Shown here one piece after another: positions 43,701 through 55,185 of a DNA stretch of 64,000 bases (the stretch's first letter is position 1; the number at the start of each line of letters is the position of its first letter). The translations under genes were made by a program, and so were the position numbers. The stretch spans positions 27,480,390-27,544,389 of the forward strand of contig CM077151.1 in NCBI GenBank assembly GCA_039583875.1, read 5' to 3'. The notes under the pieces are model-generated. The model ran no database searches and was not told the DNA's origin. It worked only from the letters and a program-made list of their open reading frames with translations. Origin of the DNA: Platanthera guangdongensis. Taxonomy: Eukaryota; Streptophyta; Magnoliopsida; Asparagales; Orchidaceae.

Positions 43701-45493
43701 ACATCACTGCTCCGCCTTTAAACTATCAACTGCTCCGCCTTTGTTGAAGGCGCCTGCGTCCATTCTGATGAAGTATGGCTCCGATTGGGCTGCTAATCCA
43801 GCGGCCTGCACAGACACCTGTCGCTCTGTTGGCTTCATCCTTGTTGCAACCTATCGGCACACCTGTGTAATGGACTTCCATTCTAGCACGGTCCGCCTTT
43901 TAATCTGGACATGTATAGTCTTGATTTTTTTTGTAAGAAGACAGTTGGCATCATTCTCACCTATTCATTAATGACACCACTATTGGTGAGACTTAAGGTT
44001 ATGATCTAATTTGGAGTTGAATTGCAGAGAGACGCTCTGAACTAAGGTTATGATCTAATCTTGCATATGGCTTCTCAGCTTCTCTCACATACTTATGACA
44101 ATGATGTCCCCTGATACTTGGTTGACTACTTGAGCGTACTGTCATCGGACCCATTCGCGCTAAAACTCTCATTTTTCGTGTATTTGTTATTTAAAGCTTT
44201 TATGGTCGCAAACACCTGTAGATGTCACCCCTTCACATACCAGAAATCTTTCACATACCAAATGGAATAAATTTGAATCATTCACAAAAACCATCATGTG
44301 TGTGCTAGTCTCCATTGCTCCATTAAATACAACACATAATGGATTCAACTTGATGCGCTGATGCCAATCTGACGCAAATTGTTCACTATTTGATTGAACA
44401 TTTTACAAAAATTGAGGTTATAACACTAGTTACAATGACGATATGCCTATATTTTGGCGAGATCAAGTGCTCTCCATTCAATCTTACTCTAAAATATTTG
44501 TAGTCGGCGGCGGAACTAGGATTTTAATTCTCCTGGGCATAAGCTAAAATTTAAAATGATACATTATGAGTAACATTCTCATTAAGTCGGTAAAGTCGGT
44601 ACAATTAAAACGATAGTGACACAACGGGCTTTGTTGCACCGAAAAATTTCATCAAAATAACGTTTGAGAGGTAGACTTTGTTCAGTTGAAATCTTTTGGC
44701 AAATAATGTCGAAATATATTGTGTGTAGATGCTAGTTATATATAATAATCGATATATTATTAGGTTCATCATATAAATAACGTTCTCATCTACATATAAA
44801 ATTCTGAGTACCCTTCTCACGAGTCCTCCTTTAAAATTCTTTTAGGTTCATTGATATATTTGTTATATATAATAATTCATCATATAAATAGTGTTGAAGT
44901 ATATTGCTTCTAGATGCTAGTTTACCTACAATAATTTTTTTTTTTTTTTTTTACAAAATTTTAAATAAATATTTCAGTTTATTTTGCAACTCCTATATGG
45001 AGAATTTCCAGTTTATCAATGACCTGTTTCCTTCTAATATCTGAATTTGCACAAAGAAATTATTTGGGCCTCTCTCAACTCAATAATATCGGTTATATAT
45101 TGTACACCAAATTTTAGTTGGCCACCTAACTTTGATTTGTCTTACTGCATTGTAATTATAATTATAATTATAATAATGATTGGAGCTGTTTGGTTGGATT
45201 GATGTCGGCAGGCGGAGGTGCGGGCATTCTTTGACGTGCACGAGCAGGAAGGGAGCCACCCGGGCGGGGTGCATCTGGAGATGACGGGGCAGAATGTGAC
45301 GGAGTGCATTGGCGGGTCCAGGACGGTGACCTTCGACGACCTCAGCTCGCGGTACCACACCCACTGCGACCCCAGGCTCAACGCATCCCAGTCCCTCGAG
45401 CTCGCCTTCATCATCGGCGAGCGGCTCAGGAAGCGCAGGATCAACTCCAACACTGCCATTCCCTCGGCGAAATCCTCATCATTCTCACTATGA
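37780..45493 (+). CDS. DHS: 3-deoxy-D-arabino-heptulosonate 7-phosphate (DAHP) synthase, class II, plastidic
   Basis: It joins phosphoenolpyruvate and erythrose 4-phosphate in the first step of the shikimate pathway in the plastid, feeding Phe, Tyr, Trp and phenolics. Four exons give 532 residues, normal for the family: 37780-38295, 38397-38674, 38853-39375 and 45212-45493. All introns are GT-AG and frames join exactly. ATG 37780 is chosen because MALASGSA starts a Ser/Ala-rich transit peptide; the frame is open upstream. Metal ligands expected from the class II structure are visible: Cys136 (GGDCAESF), His420 (DPMHGNT), Glu462 (HLEMTGQ) and Asp492 (HTHCDPRLN). GERTRQ and ITRMG carry phosphoenolpyruvate-binding residues. 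The last exon is 5.8 kb away. The protein ends in a variable Ser-rich tail. No lesion is seen. Confidence 0.96.
39823..39891. repeat. Three tandem 23-bp units
   Basis: CTAGATATCCCGTGCTCAGTAAG occurs three times in a row with few changes, inside DHS intron 3. Confidence 0.85.
41236..41385. repeat. 19-bp minisatellite, about eight units
   Basis: CGATCTCGTCGTCGTCGCT and related 19-mers follow one another (one unit is 16 bp). Both strands appear open over it. The word GATCTC plus GCCGCC resembles the minisatellite at 37303-37472. Confidence 0.85.
41700..42945 (-). pseudogene. Heavily decayed Ty1/copia gag-protease-integrase remnant
   Basis: Read on the minus strand inside DHS intron 3. At 42930-42780 a remnant of a copia zinc-knuckle region is recognisable ([25 protein letters not shown]). 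It is followed by relics of protease and then integrase ([30 protein letters not shown]) down to about 41700. Stops and frameshifts are frequent, and no LTR was found. The order of motifs is what supports the call rather than any one match. Confidence 0.65.
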
Positions 45494-45626
45494 GTTTGTG
45501 TTGTTGATGGCCGCGGGTCTATTTGTTGTTGAAAGACCTATTTCTATCTATTAGCTGATGATGGACACCCGTCACCCATATCTTCTGTTATTTTGTTATC
45601 ATTACCAGAATTATTATTATTATTAT
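45494..45626 (+). other. 3' flank of DHS
   Basis: Contains the presumed 3' untranslated region. No AATAAA is seen. An ATT microsatellite ends it at about 45608-45626. Confidence 0.4.
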
Positions 45627-46037
45627 AGGGTTTATTGCTGGGGAGGAGTTTGCATAATTACAGGTTGTGCCTCCCTCTGCTCTAAGTTTTCTCAATTTTC
45701 AAAAATGTCTTTTCCTTTAAAAATATGGTTGAAAATGTCAAGTTACTTTATGATATTTTGAATTTATCTTTTTTATAATGTAATGCATGCTTTTCAACAT
45801 TACAAAGGGTAAAATTGGAATATCATCGAATAATTTGACATATTTGATCATTTTTCCTACCTTTCAATGCAGTCATTACAAAGGGTAAACTTGAACATCA
45901 TTTTTTATCCATATTTTTGGCGAAATGGACATTTCTGTAAAGGGGAAACATAAAAGAAGGGTAAATGTAATTTTGAAAGATAAAGAAATGCAACTTGTAA
46001 TTATGCAAACTCTCAAAGGAGGTCCCAGTAATTAATC
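45627..46037. repeat. Short repeat element, copy B, with inverted ends
   Basis: The left end has TTTGCATAATTACAGGTTG. The right end, read on the other strand, has AATTACTGGGACCTCC then TTTGCATAATTACAAGTTGC. The interior shares sequence with copy A (3711-6181). Inverted ends without coding sequence suggest a MITE-like element. Confidence 0.7.
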
Positions 46038-46039
46038 CT

Positions 46040-46906
46040 TATTATAATGTTTTAAAAATCAGACTGGACCGGTTCTCAATCCTGACCCAGCCCACCAAGC
46101 AGTTCAATCAAGCTCTCAAAACCACGCCAGCAAAGAGCCCGGTTATAAACCGAAAACTGGGCGGTTAAATTCCTAAACCAGCAACATTATTGACGCACAC
46201 TCTGAGATGTGCAAGGATTATGCAAATTTTTCCATGCGGGCTCAATCTTCAAATTTTGGCACAACATTCCCTAATATAATCTTTGCAAAAAAAAAAAAAC
46301 CTACTCAATGTTACTCAGAAAAAAAACACCTTTTTAGTTGATAGATTGAAATCCAATTTGCTTCCCACCACTTCAGAACTCTACCTACATCTTCTTAACA
46401 TTGTTGGACAGCAGAAGCACCATCGGATCCATAATGGCAGATATTGTTTTGAAAGTGGTTAGCAATATTACTCAACTCTACTGTCAAACACGCAGGAATG
46501 TTTTATGGTTATAATCGTTGTGTTCAAGCACAACAAAGTTCATAAAGTCTATATCATGGGAAAGAAAAACACCGGCCAACAATTTAAACACTTGCGCATT
46601 ACTCGCCAGGATATCAAAACTATATGGCAGAAGATCCCTTTTGTGTATTTGGATACATTTGTTTGGATATCATGCCAATGCCACGTGACGGCCCAGTCCT
46701 CAAATCAATCAAAATCAGGATTGAAAACAACTAAATGATTAACAAAAAATAAACACTCGATTGGGTAAATTAAAGGCAGCAATCAGTTATACCACACCTT
46801 CTACAGATTTCATATGATTTTTAACGAAACATCACAGTTCAGCAAGCAGAGACATAATTTACTATGTTAGCAGCATATGGTTTTCCCCCAGGAAATAAGG
46901 CTCTTC
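46040..46906. other. Intergenic stretch between DHS and the PABN-like gene
   Basis: No protein or repeat family recognised. AT-rich. It should contain the 3' untranslated region of the minus-strand PABN-like gene. Confidence 0.4.
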
Positions 46907-48761
46907 TCAGGCATAAGGTCTGTAGTGCATCGGCCTCCTGAACCTTGGGAACTTCCTGAAAAGTTTTTTTGTAAGCCACAGTCAGTGATAATATCCTTCT
47001 AAACGTAACACTACAAAAAACAAAAATTATCCCACGGGCGCATACACTGTCGCATGCCTTCGGAGTAAAACGATTCGCAGCATATATGCTACCAAACACG
47101 ACGTATGACGCGGAGGACATGCGCGCACGAGAATAATTTTCAACAAAAGTAAGCAGAGGCAGTTAATAAAAATTTATCAAACGAATAAAATCATCAAATT
47201 ACAACACGACTGTGTTGTTCTCAATATCTATGACAGATTGGTTATTTAATGGCACAAATATTGTATGTGCAGCAGTACTTTCAATATCACATGAACAGCA
47301 CAATAATTTTAATAACCATAAAAAATAAAGGAAATTGCCGCAAATATTTAAAAAACAAAATAATTGTCTATTACATATTAAATATTACTAATGAAACTGT
47401 AAATTTTTAAACATACTGACCCGTATCCGTAGGGAGAGTAGATATACGGAGGAATGTAAGGCCTCCTGAACCGGTACCCCGAGAATGGATTGAAACGACG
47501 AGGGCGGAATTGCCTCAATCCAGGAACATTAGTCCTCTTGGGTAATACCTGCACTAAAATGGCAGCACCTTTGTGAGTAAAATTATAGATAAAAATGATA
47601 ATTCACAAGCATCTCTCTCTATATAGGGATAATTACCAAAATTTCCCCTGAAAGTTAGCATAATCACAGGTTGCACTCTTACATTTGAAATTACAAAAAA
47701 CACCCCTGTGAGTTTACATTTCATAGCATTCATGAACAAAAATACCCCATGGAGTAAATATTCAGGAGGCCTTTTTGTGCATGCATATTATGAAATGTAC
47801 TTTTTGCAAGGGAGGTTTTTGTAATTTAAAAAATATGACGGGTGCAATCTACAATTTAGCAAACTTAGAGGGGAGATCCTGACAAATTACCCTAAATATA
47901 ACGACATTAACGTTTTTGATAAAACTACTCAAATAGCTATGCTTAGGAAAGATTAGCTATGGCAATCTACATTAACGTTTTTGCAAGGGAATTTTTTTCC
48001 GTTCTTTGTGTGTGCGGAGCACGTGGGCAGCTACTTTGCTTACAGGGATGGGTGGAGCTCATTCGCAATCAAGAGCAGTCGTGCCTGAGTATAATAATCC
48101 CCGAGGTGAATGTTAGTTATATTAATAGAAATAATTTGGGTTGGTCATGGTCTTAAAATAGAACTATCAAATAAATGCATGATTTTTTCATATATTGGTT
48201 AGTATGAAATTGTTAAATTTAATATAGTCTACGGATACTAGCGGTAATACACATAGTCCTCTCGTCCGCAATGTGAGATGACGTCGGTACCCGGCCATCA
48301 CTCGAGTGTATACATACATATATGCAAGGAAGCCCTTTATGTGTGTAATATTGGCCTTCCCACATTATTCCCAATTTTCTATCTTTTTTACCTCTATCAT
48401 CTGCGCATGGGAGAAAAGGAAGGAGAAAGAAGATACAATGAGAGAGACCATGTGGGTGCGGCACATGAAATAGACCATGTGCGCCAGTGATCAAGAGAAG
48501 GAGCAGATGAGAACCACTCGCAAATGTGCTAGTAAATAACAAGTTAGAATATATATAAGTATAATGCACCTTCAGCTGGCGGCCGTGCAGTTCAGATTCG
48601 CTCAAACCAATAGCTTCCTGGACAGCCTCCAACTCTACAAATTCAACATAAGCAAAACCTTTGGGTTGACCAAATTTATCCGTCAGAATGGTGACCCTAT
48701 TGACAGTTCCACATGATTGAAAGTGTTGCTGAACCTCCTCCGGCGAGCATGAATAATCAAC
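46907..48761 (-). CDS. PABN: Nuclear poly(A)-binding protein (PABN-like), 3' part only
   Basis: PABN proteins coat nascent poly(A) tails in the nucleus. Three coding exons are clear: 48761-48570, 47548-47421 and 46955-46907, with AG acceptors, GT donors and phases that join exactly into 122 residues ending with TGA. The first holds the second half of an RRM with [18 protein letters not shown] and the RNP1 motif KGFAYVEF. The others hold [10 protein letters not shown] and the Arg/Tyr/Pro-rich C-terminus. RNP2 and the acidic coiled-coil N-terminus must lie in exons further right, past the acceptor at 48762; I did not find them. The gene is therefore either truncated or has a very long, transposon-filled intron. 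Confidence 0.9.
47624..47895. repeat. Short repeat element, copy C, inside a PABN intron
   Basis: Ends AGGGATAATTACC and, on the other strand, AGGGTAATTTGTC, with AGCATAATCACAGGTTGCAC close to the left end. Distant relative of copies A and B. It lies wholly within the intron between 47548 and 48570. Confidence 0.6.
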
Positions 48762-49998
48762 CTGCAAGATTTCAATGATCGTAGATCCATAGGGGGATTA
48801 CAGACACCATGTGTTTAATAACGATGGAGAGGGATCATAGTTTCAGCAAGAGGGAAACAATTAATACAAATTTTAAGCAAGCTTAAACAAGAACTTACAG
48901 TAAATAAGATATAAAACATACATGGAAGTAAAATAAAAGGGATTAAATTCTCAAAAAAAAAAACTGATATCATGTTATGGGAGGCTGAAGAAACTGTGAT
49001 AAGATCACAAATTTTGCAGCAAGTACGTTCAGAATATGACGTAATTAATATGCATGTGTATATATATGTATACAATAATAACTCTCCCAAATAGAGCCTC
49101 AATCTATATGAATCAGAAGTTCTAGTTTAAGTCCTCTGAGCAATATACATAATGGACGTCAAAACAACCAAAATATCCCATGGCTATTTCACATTTAATT
49201 CCAACTCTTCCTCAGAAGAACTCAACTTACTACAAATGTACTTTATTTAACTTACCGTTAAAGCTTGCTAAGATATCCACTAGCAGATTATCTACTCACA
49301 TTCATTCTTGTTAAGGGTCGTTCAACGCACTTTACAAACCGGCCGCGTCAGACCGTCATAGCTCGAAAGTGAGCCGAACATGCAAACAGTCGGAAGAGAA
49401 CCAACAACAAGACAACAAGACTTTTATGCGAAAAATCCGAAAGGGGAAAATACCATGGGGTCAGCCCCAGCTTGGACGAAATCCACTAGTAAAAGCCGAG
49501 TACAAAGATTAGCTTTTTAGAGGGTGACAAACCACCACTCGTTTACAAATATTTCCAAGATTCGGCGTTGAGCAAAAACAGAGAGCGGTGGAACGTACAC
49601 AGGAGCACTCACCAAATTGGAGCGGAAACGCGGAAAGCGCATGTGGAGCCGGAGAATGAGTGTTTAGCGGAGGCTTTGTGCCTTCAAGCTGGACTTAAGT
49701 CCGTAACTCTTCGTCGGAAAACCTTAGAGCTATCTCTTCTCCTTTTCTTTTGTCTCATTCAAATGAAGGATTAGGCCCCATTTTATAGTTTTTCAGAGGG
49801 GTCACACAAGTAATTGCGCTGTTTTGGCTATTGAACGGACAAATAGGAACACATGGTTTAGGTCCCTTGGATCACCATTTTTAGGGATATGACGAACTCC
49901 CCCCCCCCCCCCCCCCCGACCTGGCTCGGTTAGTCCAACCAAGCTTGTCGGAAGGGCGGAAACAACAGGCAAAGATGGCATACGACGACGACTGAAAG
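48762..49998. other. No gene recognised; includes a C19 tract
   Basis: Expected to contain upstream PABN intron sequence. The 49300-49800 part looks like an LTR or leader on composition only. Nineteen consecutive C lie at 49899-49917. Confidence 0.4.
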
Positions 49999-51248
49999 TG
50001 AAGGGATAGATCTAACTTTACTCTATAGAGGGAGGTGAATAGAGTATTTTAAAACTTTAGTTTATTTTTAGTTGTTGAAAATTAGTGATATATATATATA
50101 TATTATGCACAACACAAAAAAAAAAATAATCAATCACAGACGACACAAGAATTTTATAGTAGTTCCCCAATAAATCTGGGTACGTCTACTCTTCTACCAC
50201 CCTGGTAGGAATCCACTACAGGTTTTTGATCACGTGTCCTGTCACCAGAATATCTATTTTCTAAGGGAGATCTAGCAACTCTTTGGGCTTTTATAGATAC
50301 CCAAAAACCAAACCTAAGTCTTTTGATCAGGTGACTTATGAACCAAGTGTTAACTTTTGAAGGGAGTTAGAAACATGTACACAGTTTAAAGAATAAACTA
50401 TAAAAGTTAGATGTTGTCTTCTCTATCAAGAATATCTGAGAAGACTTAGTGGATGATGTTGCAAAAAGCTCCCCCTGATTTGAATAGAAATTGTGATCAA
50501 TGGAGGAGACTTTTCTTCAGGGTGTAGGCCTTCTTGTATGCTTTTGCTCTTCAGTAGTATTTCAGACAGATATGAAATAGGATGTCTCTTAAGAAGAGTC
50601 TGAAGCAGAATATTTGTATATTTCAAAATCTCTGTGTCCAAAATCTTATATGTCAGCAATCTTCTATAGATATATATATGCTGTCAGGAAAGAATTCAAT
50701 ATTTTGAAATAAGCAATTTTTGAAAGGTCTGAAGAATCGCTTAAGAATTTGTAACTGCCTTGGAATTAATTAGATTTTAAATTTTGTGATAAATCCATAT
50801 TTAATGCTGCCTTAAACGGCTATATTCAATAGAATATTTAGCATTAAATATCAGAGTTGCAGTTACCAAACATTTGAAAATATTCTGCCTTCTGTATATA
50901 AGAAACTGTATGATTCGTCGAACTCAGCAAGTATTTCGTCGACCTGAGCATGGATTTCGTCGAACTGATCTTGAATGAACTGAGCCTTACTTTCATCGAG
51001 CTGAGCTCTGCGTTCGTTGAACTGAGCTCAGAGTTCGTCGAACTAAGCTCAGAGTTTGAGATCTGAGTTAGTAAAACTGAGTTCAGAGTTTGTCGACCGG
51101 AGTTCAGAGTTCGCGAACCGAGCTTCTCTGGAATTCCTTCTGAAACAACTTTGGAAAAATGAAATATGACCATAGTCTATACAAGTTGGGTCAAAATAAA
51201 AATCATAATAATAATCCTAGCCCAAATCAGTAATAAGGAATTCCAACA
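49999..51248 (-). repeat. 3' LTR of a Sirevirus-like copia element
   Basis: On the minus strand the polypurine tract AATAGGGGAGAT is directly followed by TGTTGGAATTCC, the classical copia polypurine-LTR junction, fixing the start at 51248. Further along are CAGGGGGAGC and a terminal CACCTCCCTCTATAGAG, features that recall Sirevirus LTRs. The end at 49999 is provisional because no target duplication could be shown. A TATA-like CATATATATATC lies near 50665. Confidence 0.7.
50914..51115. repeat. Array of palindromic GTTCGTCGAACTGAGCTC-like motifs in the LTR
   Basis: About eight degenerate units of TTCGTCGAACTGAGCTC and related words (GAGCTC and TTCGTCGAA are each palindromic), spaced 20-30 bp apart, upstream of the LTR TATA box on the minus strand. 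Sirevirus LTRs are known for clusters of short palindromic repeats in this position. Confidence 0.75.
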
Positions 51249-51379
51249 ATCTCCCCTATTTGGGTGAGGATACTATCAAACAAGAAAAACTCAAAGCATA
51301 AATTATCTGGCAGAATCATAAATGTTCAGCAGATATAAAAAGTTAAAGGAAAGTTAAAACAAATGTTTCAAAAACATAA

Positions 51380-52230
51380 TTAAAGTTGGGAATTCTTCTG
51401 AGATGCATCAGCTGAAGGATATGAAGAAGATTTGGTAAAGATCAGTTGTCTTGTTGGATCATCTGATTCTCTTTTGCTTAGCATCAAATCTTGAGCACCA
51501 ATAATCTTCTGAGAGAAGACTGTAGGAACAACAGCCTCTGTATGCAAGCTCATATATTTATCAACATTAAACAAGCTTTTCTTCTGATATTGTCTAATTC
51601 ATGTTGCATGTATGAAGACATGGTAGTAAACTGAGAGGTATCCTTACCTTCAGTTCGTGCCTTCCTTATCTGAGCTAGTGCAACTTGTTTCTTGAACCTG
51701 ACCATTTTGTACACAGGATCCAATTCTGGTTCAATTACTGGAGAGGCTGGCCTCTCTTGACTAGAATGTTGTTGACTTCTTTGTCTTCCATAAGTTTCAG
51801 ACCATGTAGGTCTATCTTGCCTTGAAAGTCTGTCTTGCCTTGAAGGTCTATCTTGTTTGTACTGTGTTATTCTAGAAGAATGAGAAGTAGGCTTCTGAGA
51901 AGATGAAGTACCCGAGTTCCAACAGCGACAACGAGCGATGGCAAACGACGGCGAAGATAGGCGATGGAGGACGACGTCAGTGAGCGAGGCAGCGGCGAAG
52001 CACGAGGGCGTGCTCGCGGGTATGTGCGGGCAAGTGTGGGTATGCATCTGACGCGTACGCGGCCTTTGAGACTGTGCCCCTGACGTTCTGATGTCTATTT
52101 GAGGGATCAAACGTTCTCGGAATTGCGCGGAAAAAGGGCCCACCGGAACCGTCACGACGAAGCCAGGAAGCGCCGCAATCGCAATACACCCACAATGCAG
52201 AGAAACCTTGTGCATCTCGGGGAACTTGGA
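51380..52230 (-). pseudogene. Unrecognised reading frame next to the Sirevirus-like LTR
   Basis: Two minus-strand frames overlap near 51570 and look like one frame broken by a frameshift. The first includes KMVRFKKQVALAQIRKARTE and SSYMQHELDNIRRK; the second continues with NVDKYMSLHTEAVV and ends at 51380, about 130 bp before the polypurine tract. The part right of 51910 has a different, GC-rich composition and may be unrelated. The position between pol and 3' LTR is where Sireviruses carry an envelope-like frame, but I see no domain that proves this. Confidence 0.4.
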
Positions 52231-52305
52231 GCACGCCATCCACATTCGTTCTTAGGGAATCGAGTCGGCCCATAACCCACTCCTTTTTTATATTCCTCTC
52301 ATAAC

Positions 52306-53560
52306 TGTAACACCCAAAATTTTAAGCAATTTTTGATGTAGACTAAAATTAGGATTTTGAAGTTATAATATTTATTATGCGTTTAATTTTAACTTAAAGA
52401 AGACCGGGCAGGCCAATTCGAAGTTATGCACTCAAATCACTTTCAAACGTTGGATTTCTTAAAGTTGTTAATCGTTATTTGGAGAGAGATCCACAAGCAT
52501 TTAAATAATCGATTTCAAAACAAGACTTCGCGACTTCCGACAAGCTTAACCACAACAATAATTTATGAATAACGACAATAAAAGCAATTTGAACGTTTGA
52601 GGCAAGCTTTAACTATTTAAATAGATTGCATATGATTAATGATTAAGCTAATAACAATAGCAAAGAAATGGGCAGAGTTTACCAGGGTATACCTAAAACT
52701 ACGGCCAGAAGAAGCCCTCTCAAACCAGGGGCACGGGAGTTTGCATGTTTCTTCGGCTGCGTCAATCTGAGAACAGTAAACTCAACTGGCATCGCTGCTC
52801 AATTAATCATTCGGAGGGTTGGGCTGTCGATATCTCGATAAAAAAGAATCGAAGTCTTTAGGTCACCGGAGTAGGAATTTGAAGTCGACGACGATTTACA
52901 ACTGTCGCCCAGTTGCCGCTAGTGTTGGACGGTGAGATACAGCGCAGAGGAGTCCGTCGAGGGGAAACCAGGTGCGGTAGCTCTTCTGCGGGAGGAACGA
53001 AGATTGGCATTGTATTCTTGGAGGCTCGTGGTCAAGATGGAGTGGTTGAGGCGCGTCTCTTCTTGTTTGCCAAACCATTTATTCAGGGTCCCATCGGGTT
53101 GTCAAATCGATGAGTCGGAACTAAAAATAGCATTGGTGCATGAAAAAAGAAAGAAAAATAAAAAACACATAAAGGACAAAATAAATCACAAATAAAAAGA
53201 TAATTGTCGTGTGATGAGATCACACATCCTCGGGTACGACGACAGCTATATTATTTGTAATTTTAAATTTTAGGGTCAGATCGCGTTTGAATTGATCTGC
53301 ATCACCGTTGATTGAGGTATCTATGCTCGCTACAGTTAAATTTTACATGTTAATTAATAGATTAAATAGTTCCATGTAGTGGAAATTGTTATGGGAATTA
53401 TGTTAGTGCATTAGTTTGTTCGAGAGAAAATTTTTGCATCGAGCTAATTTGGAGCATAGATACAACGACAAATTTGTAATTAGAGGAGCTCTTGTTACCC
53501 ATGTCTGCTAATAATCGCAACGTAGCCTTTAATTTTGCATCCGCGGCACTTAGTCTTAGT
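52306..53560. other. Unassigned stretch, possibly starting with a gypsy-type LTR end
   Basis: TGTAACACCCAAAATTT at 52306 resembles the start of chromovirus LTRs. I could not find a matching end or a repeat of the flanking ATAAC. The rest shows no recognisable protein. Confidence 0.3.
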
Positions 53561-53622
53561 AGTAACTGTGCCATGCGGTTCTGGAGGGGAGAAACTGCTC
53601 AACGTTAGATATAGAGGAATAG

Positions 53623-54036
53623 ATGGATCTCCTCGTCAGTTTCCCTTCTAAATTGGGTGAAGCAAGGCCTGCAGAACTCTCTTCGTGCCCGCAAACTCCC
53701 CCGAACAAATCAGAGATGTCAATGGTTTCAGCGATACCTTTGCAGTCATCGTCGATCAGTGTCACTGACGAAAAATCCTTCACTTTATGTCAACTTGAAA
53801 GCACTCCACATCTACTCTTCCCGACAATTGGAGACAGCGGCTTTTCCTCCCTCGCCAGAAGCCATCGTCGACTCCTTTCCCCTAGTCATGGCGTCTCGAC
53901 GATGTGCCTGCAGCAGGTTTTCGTCAACGGTTTGACACATCAAGGCCGATCGCCCTCCTCCTACAATCAACTCTCTGGCTCTTGTTCAGTAAGCCACGTG
54001 CGCCCTCCTCTCGGTGAGTTCATGTTAGCATCTTAG
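53623..54036 (+). other. 137-codon open frame without recognised family
   Basis: Starts MDLLVSFPSKLGEARPAEL and is rich in Ser. Other frames and the minus strand are also partly open here, and no domain, signal or splice structure supports it. It may be a host exon or chance. Confidence 0.2.
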
Positions 54037-54039
54037 TCG

Positions 54040-54909
54040 TTTCCATCCCCATAAGTCATGAGCTCTTTCTAGTCTACGTGTATTTAATTACAAGTACCTG
54101 AGAGTCCTGGTTCTCCTAAATTCAAAGGGCACCGACTGTGTTATGATCACCTTTTTGTCGTGGTTCTGTCGGATTAGGATAAAGTGAAGACTTCTTTCCT
54201 TGTTAATTTTGGATCAACTTTCTCTAATTTATCTTAGGAAATATTTTCCCTTAAATTCCTGAAAAACCCTAGCAATGGAAAAGAGGGCTTTTAGAGAGTA
54301 AACTGAAGGAGGATTGCATAATGTCTGATTCAACATAGAGGATCATATTGTCGCGCCGCGTTTATGAACGTCGTAATGCCGATGTAAGAAATTTGATTCC
54401 TCTTAATTAGGCATATCATTAGTAGATAATATATCAATTAGCATAAAATGATTCACCATGTAACTAAGTATATGACGTAATTTTATTCTAAGTATCAAGT
54501 TATACTCTAGTTTAAATACAATAATCCTATGAATTAAATGATCATCGTATCAAGTGGAAGTTAATAGTTCAGATAAAAGTTTATTAGCTTAATTCAATGC
54601 CTAACACATAAATAATTAAAGTCCAAGCTGTATGCGCTAAGCAATATGTGAATGTGTTCCTCGCATCTATAGCCAATGAAAAATATTAAAACGATATGAA
54701 ATATAGAATTTGCGAGTCAATCAAATAATAGTCCTAAGATTAGTGTCTTTAAGCGGGTGTTCCTTTATGTTGTTCATGCCGACCACTATAAGAAGATAAA
54801 TAGGAAGCACCATCGAGTGTTTTCTCTTGTGATTGATGGGCGCGCACCATTATACTAATAAAGCATAGCAGACCGTATGAGCCTCAAATGGGGGAGTCGA
54901 CACCCCATG
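54040..54909. other. AT-rich DNA, no gene seen
   Basis: TGTCGCGCCGCGTTTATG near 54349 could be the start of a gypsy LTR belonging to the gag remnant at 55760. No end was found. Confidence 0.3.
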
Positions 54910-55185
54910 GAAAATTATTAAATATAAGCCTGTGTTCGACCGAGACACTCTAGAGTACCTATGTTCACCATTAGAGACTCAAATATGCAGTATGTGCTTA
55001 AAAATTTGCGCAACTAAAAAAAGGAAAGTGAACATAAGACAACTCATGAAAGATTATTAGATGTGAGTCCGTATTCGTGTCTGAGACACATTAGACCACC
55101 TATGTTCACCATTAGAGACCCAAATCTCTAAAATGTGCTTTAATAACTTAGGAAACTAAGAATAAGAAGAAAGTGATCATAAGTC
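54910..55185. repeat. Two diverged tandem units of 138 bp
   Basis: GAAAATTATTAAATAT at 54910 and GAAAGATTATTAGATG at 55048 begin parallel sequences sharing CCTATGTTCACCATTAGAGA and further words. Confidence 0.8.

Larger units (their letters stand above)
39376..45211 (+). other. Intron 3 of DHS, 5836 bp, filled with repeats
   Basis: Donor CGG|GTAACT and acceptor GTCGGCAG|GCG. The other two introns are 101 and 178 bp. Inside lie a 23-bp triple repeat, AATTGGAATT-rich sequence at 39926-41160 with GGGTCCGTTCGG-like ends, a 19-bp minisatellite, a decayed antisense copia element, and at 43268-43700 an apparent foldback (TAGTTATTAAAGGCTCAAG against TTATTAAAGATGGGCTTAAG). A T18 run lies at 44935-44952. 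I see no gene of its own in it. Confidence 0.9.

Noticed and set aside
52306..53348. A chromovirus solo LTR from TGTAACACCC to TTTTACA
   Set aside because: The flanking five bases ATAAC are not repeated after any suitable end, so the boundary cannot be supported.
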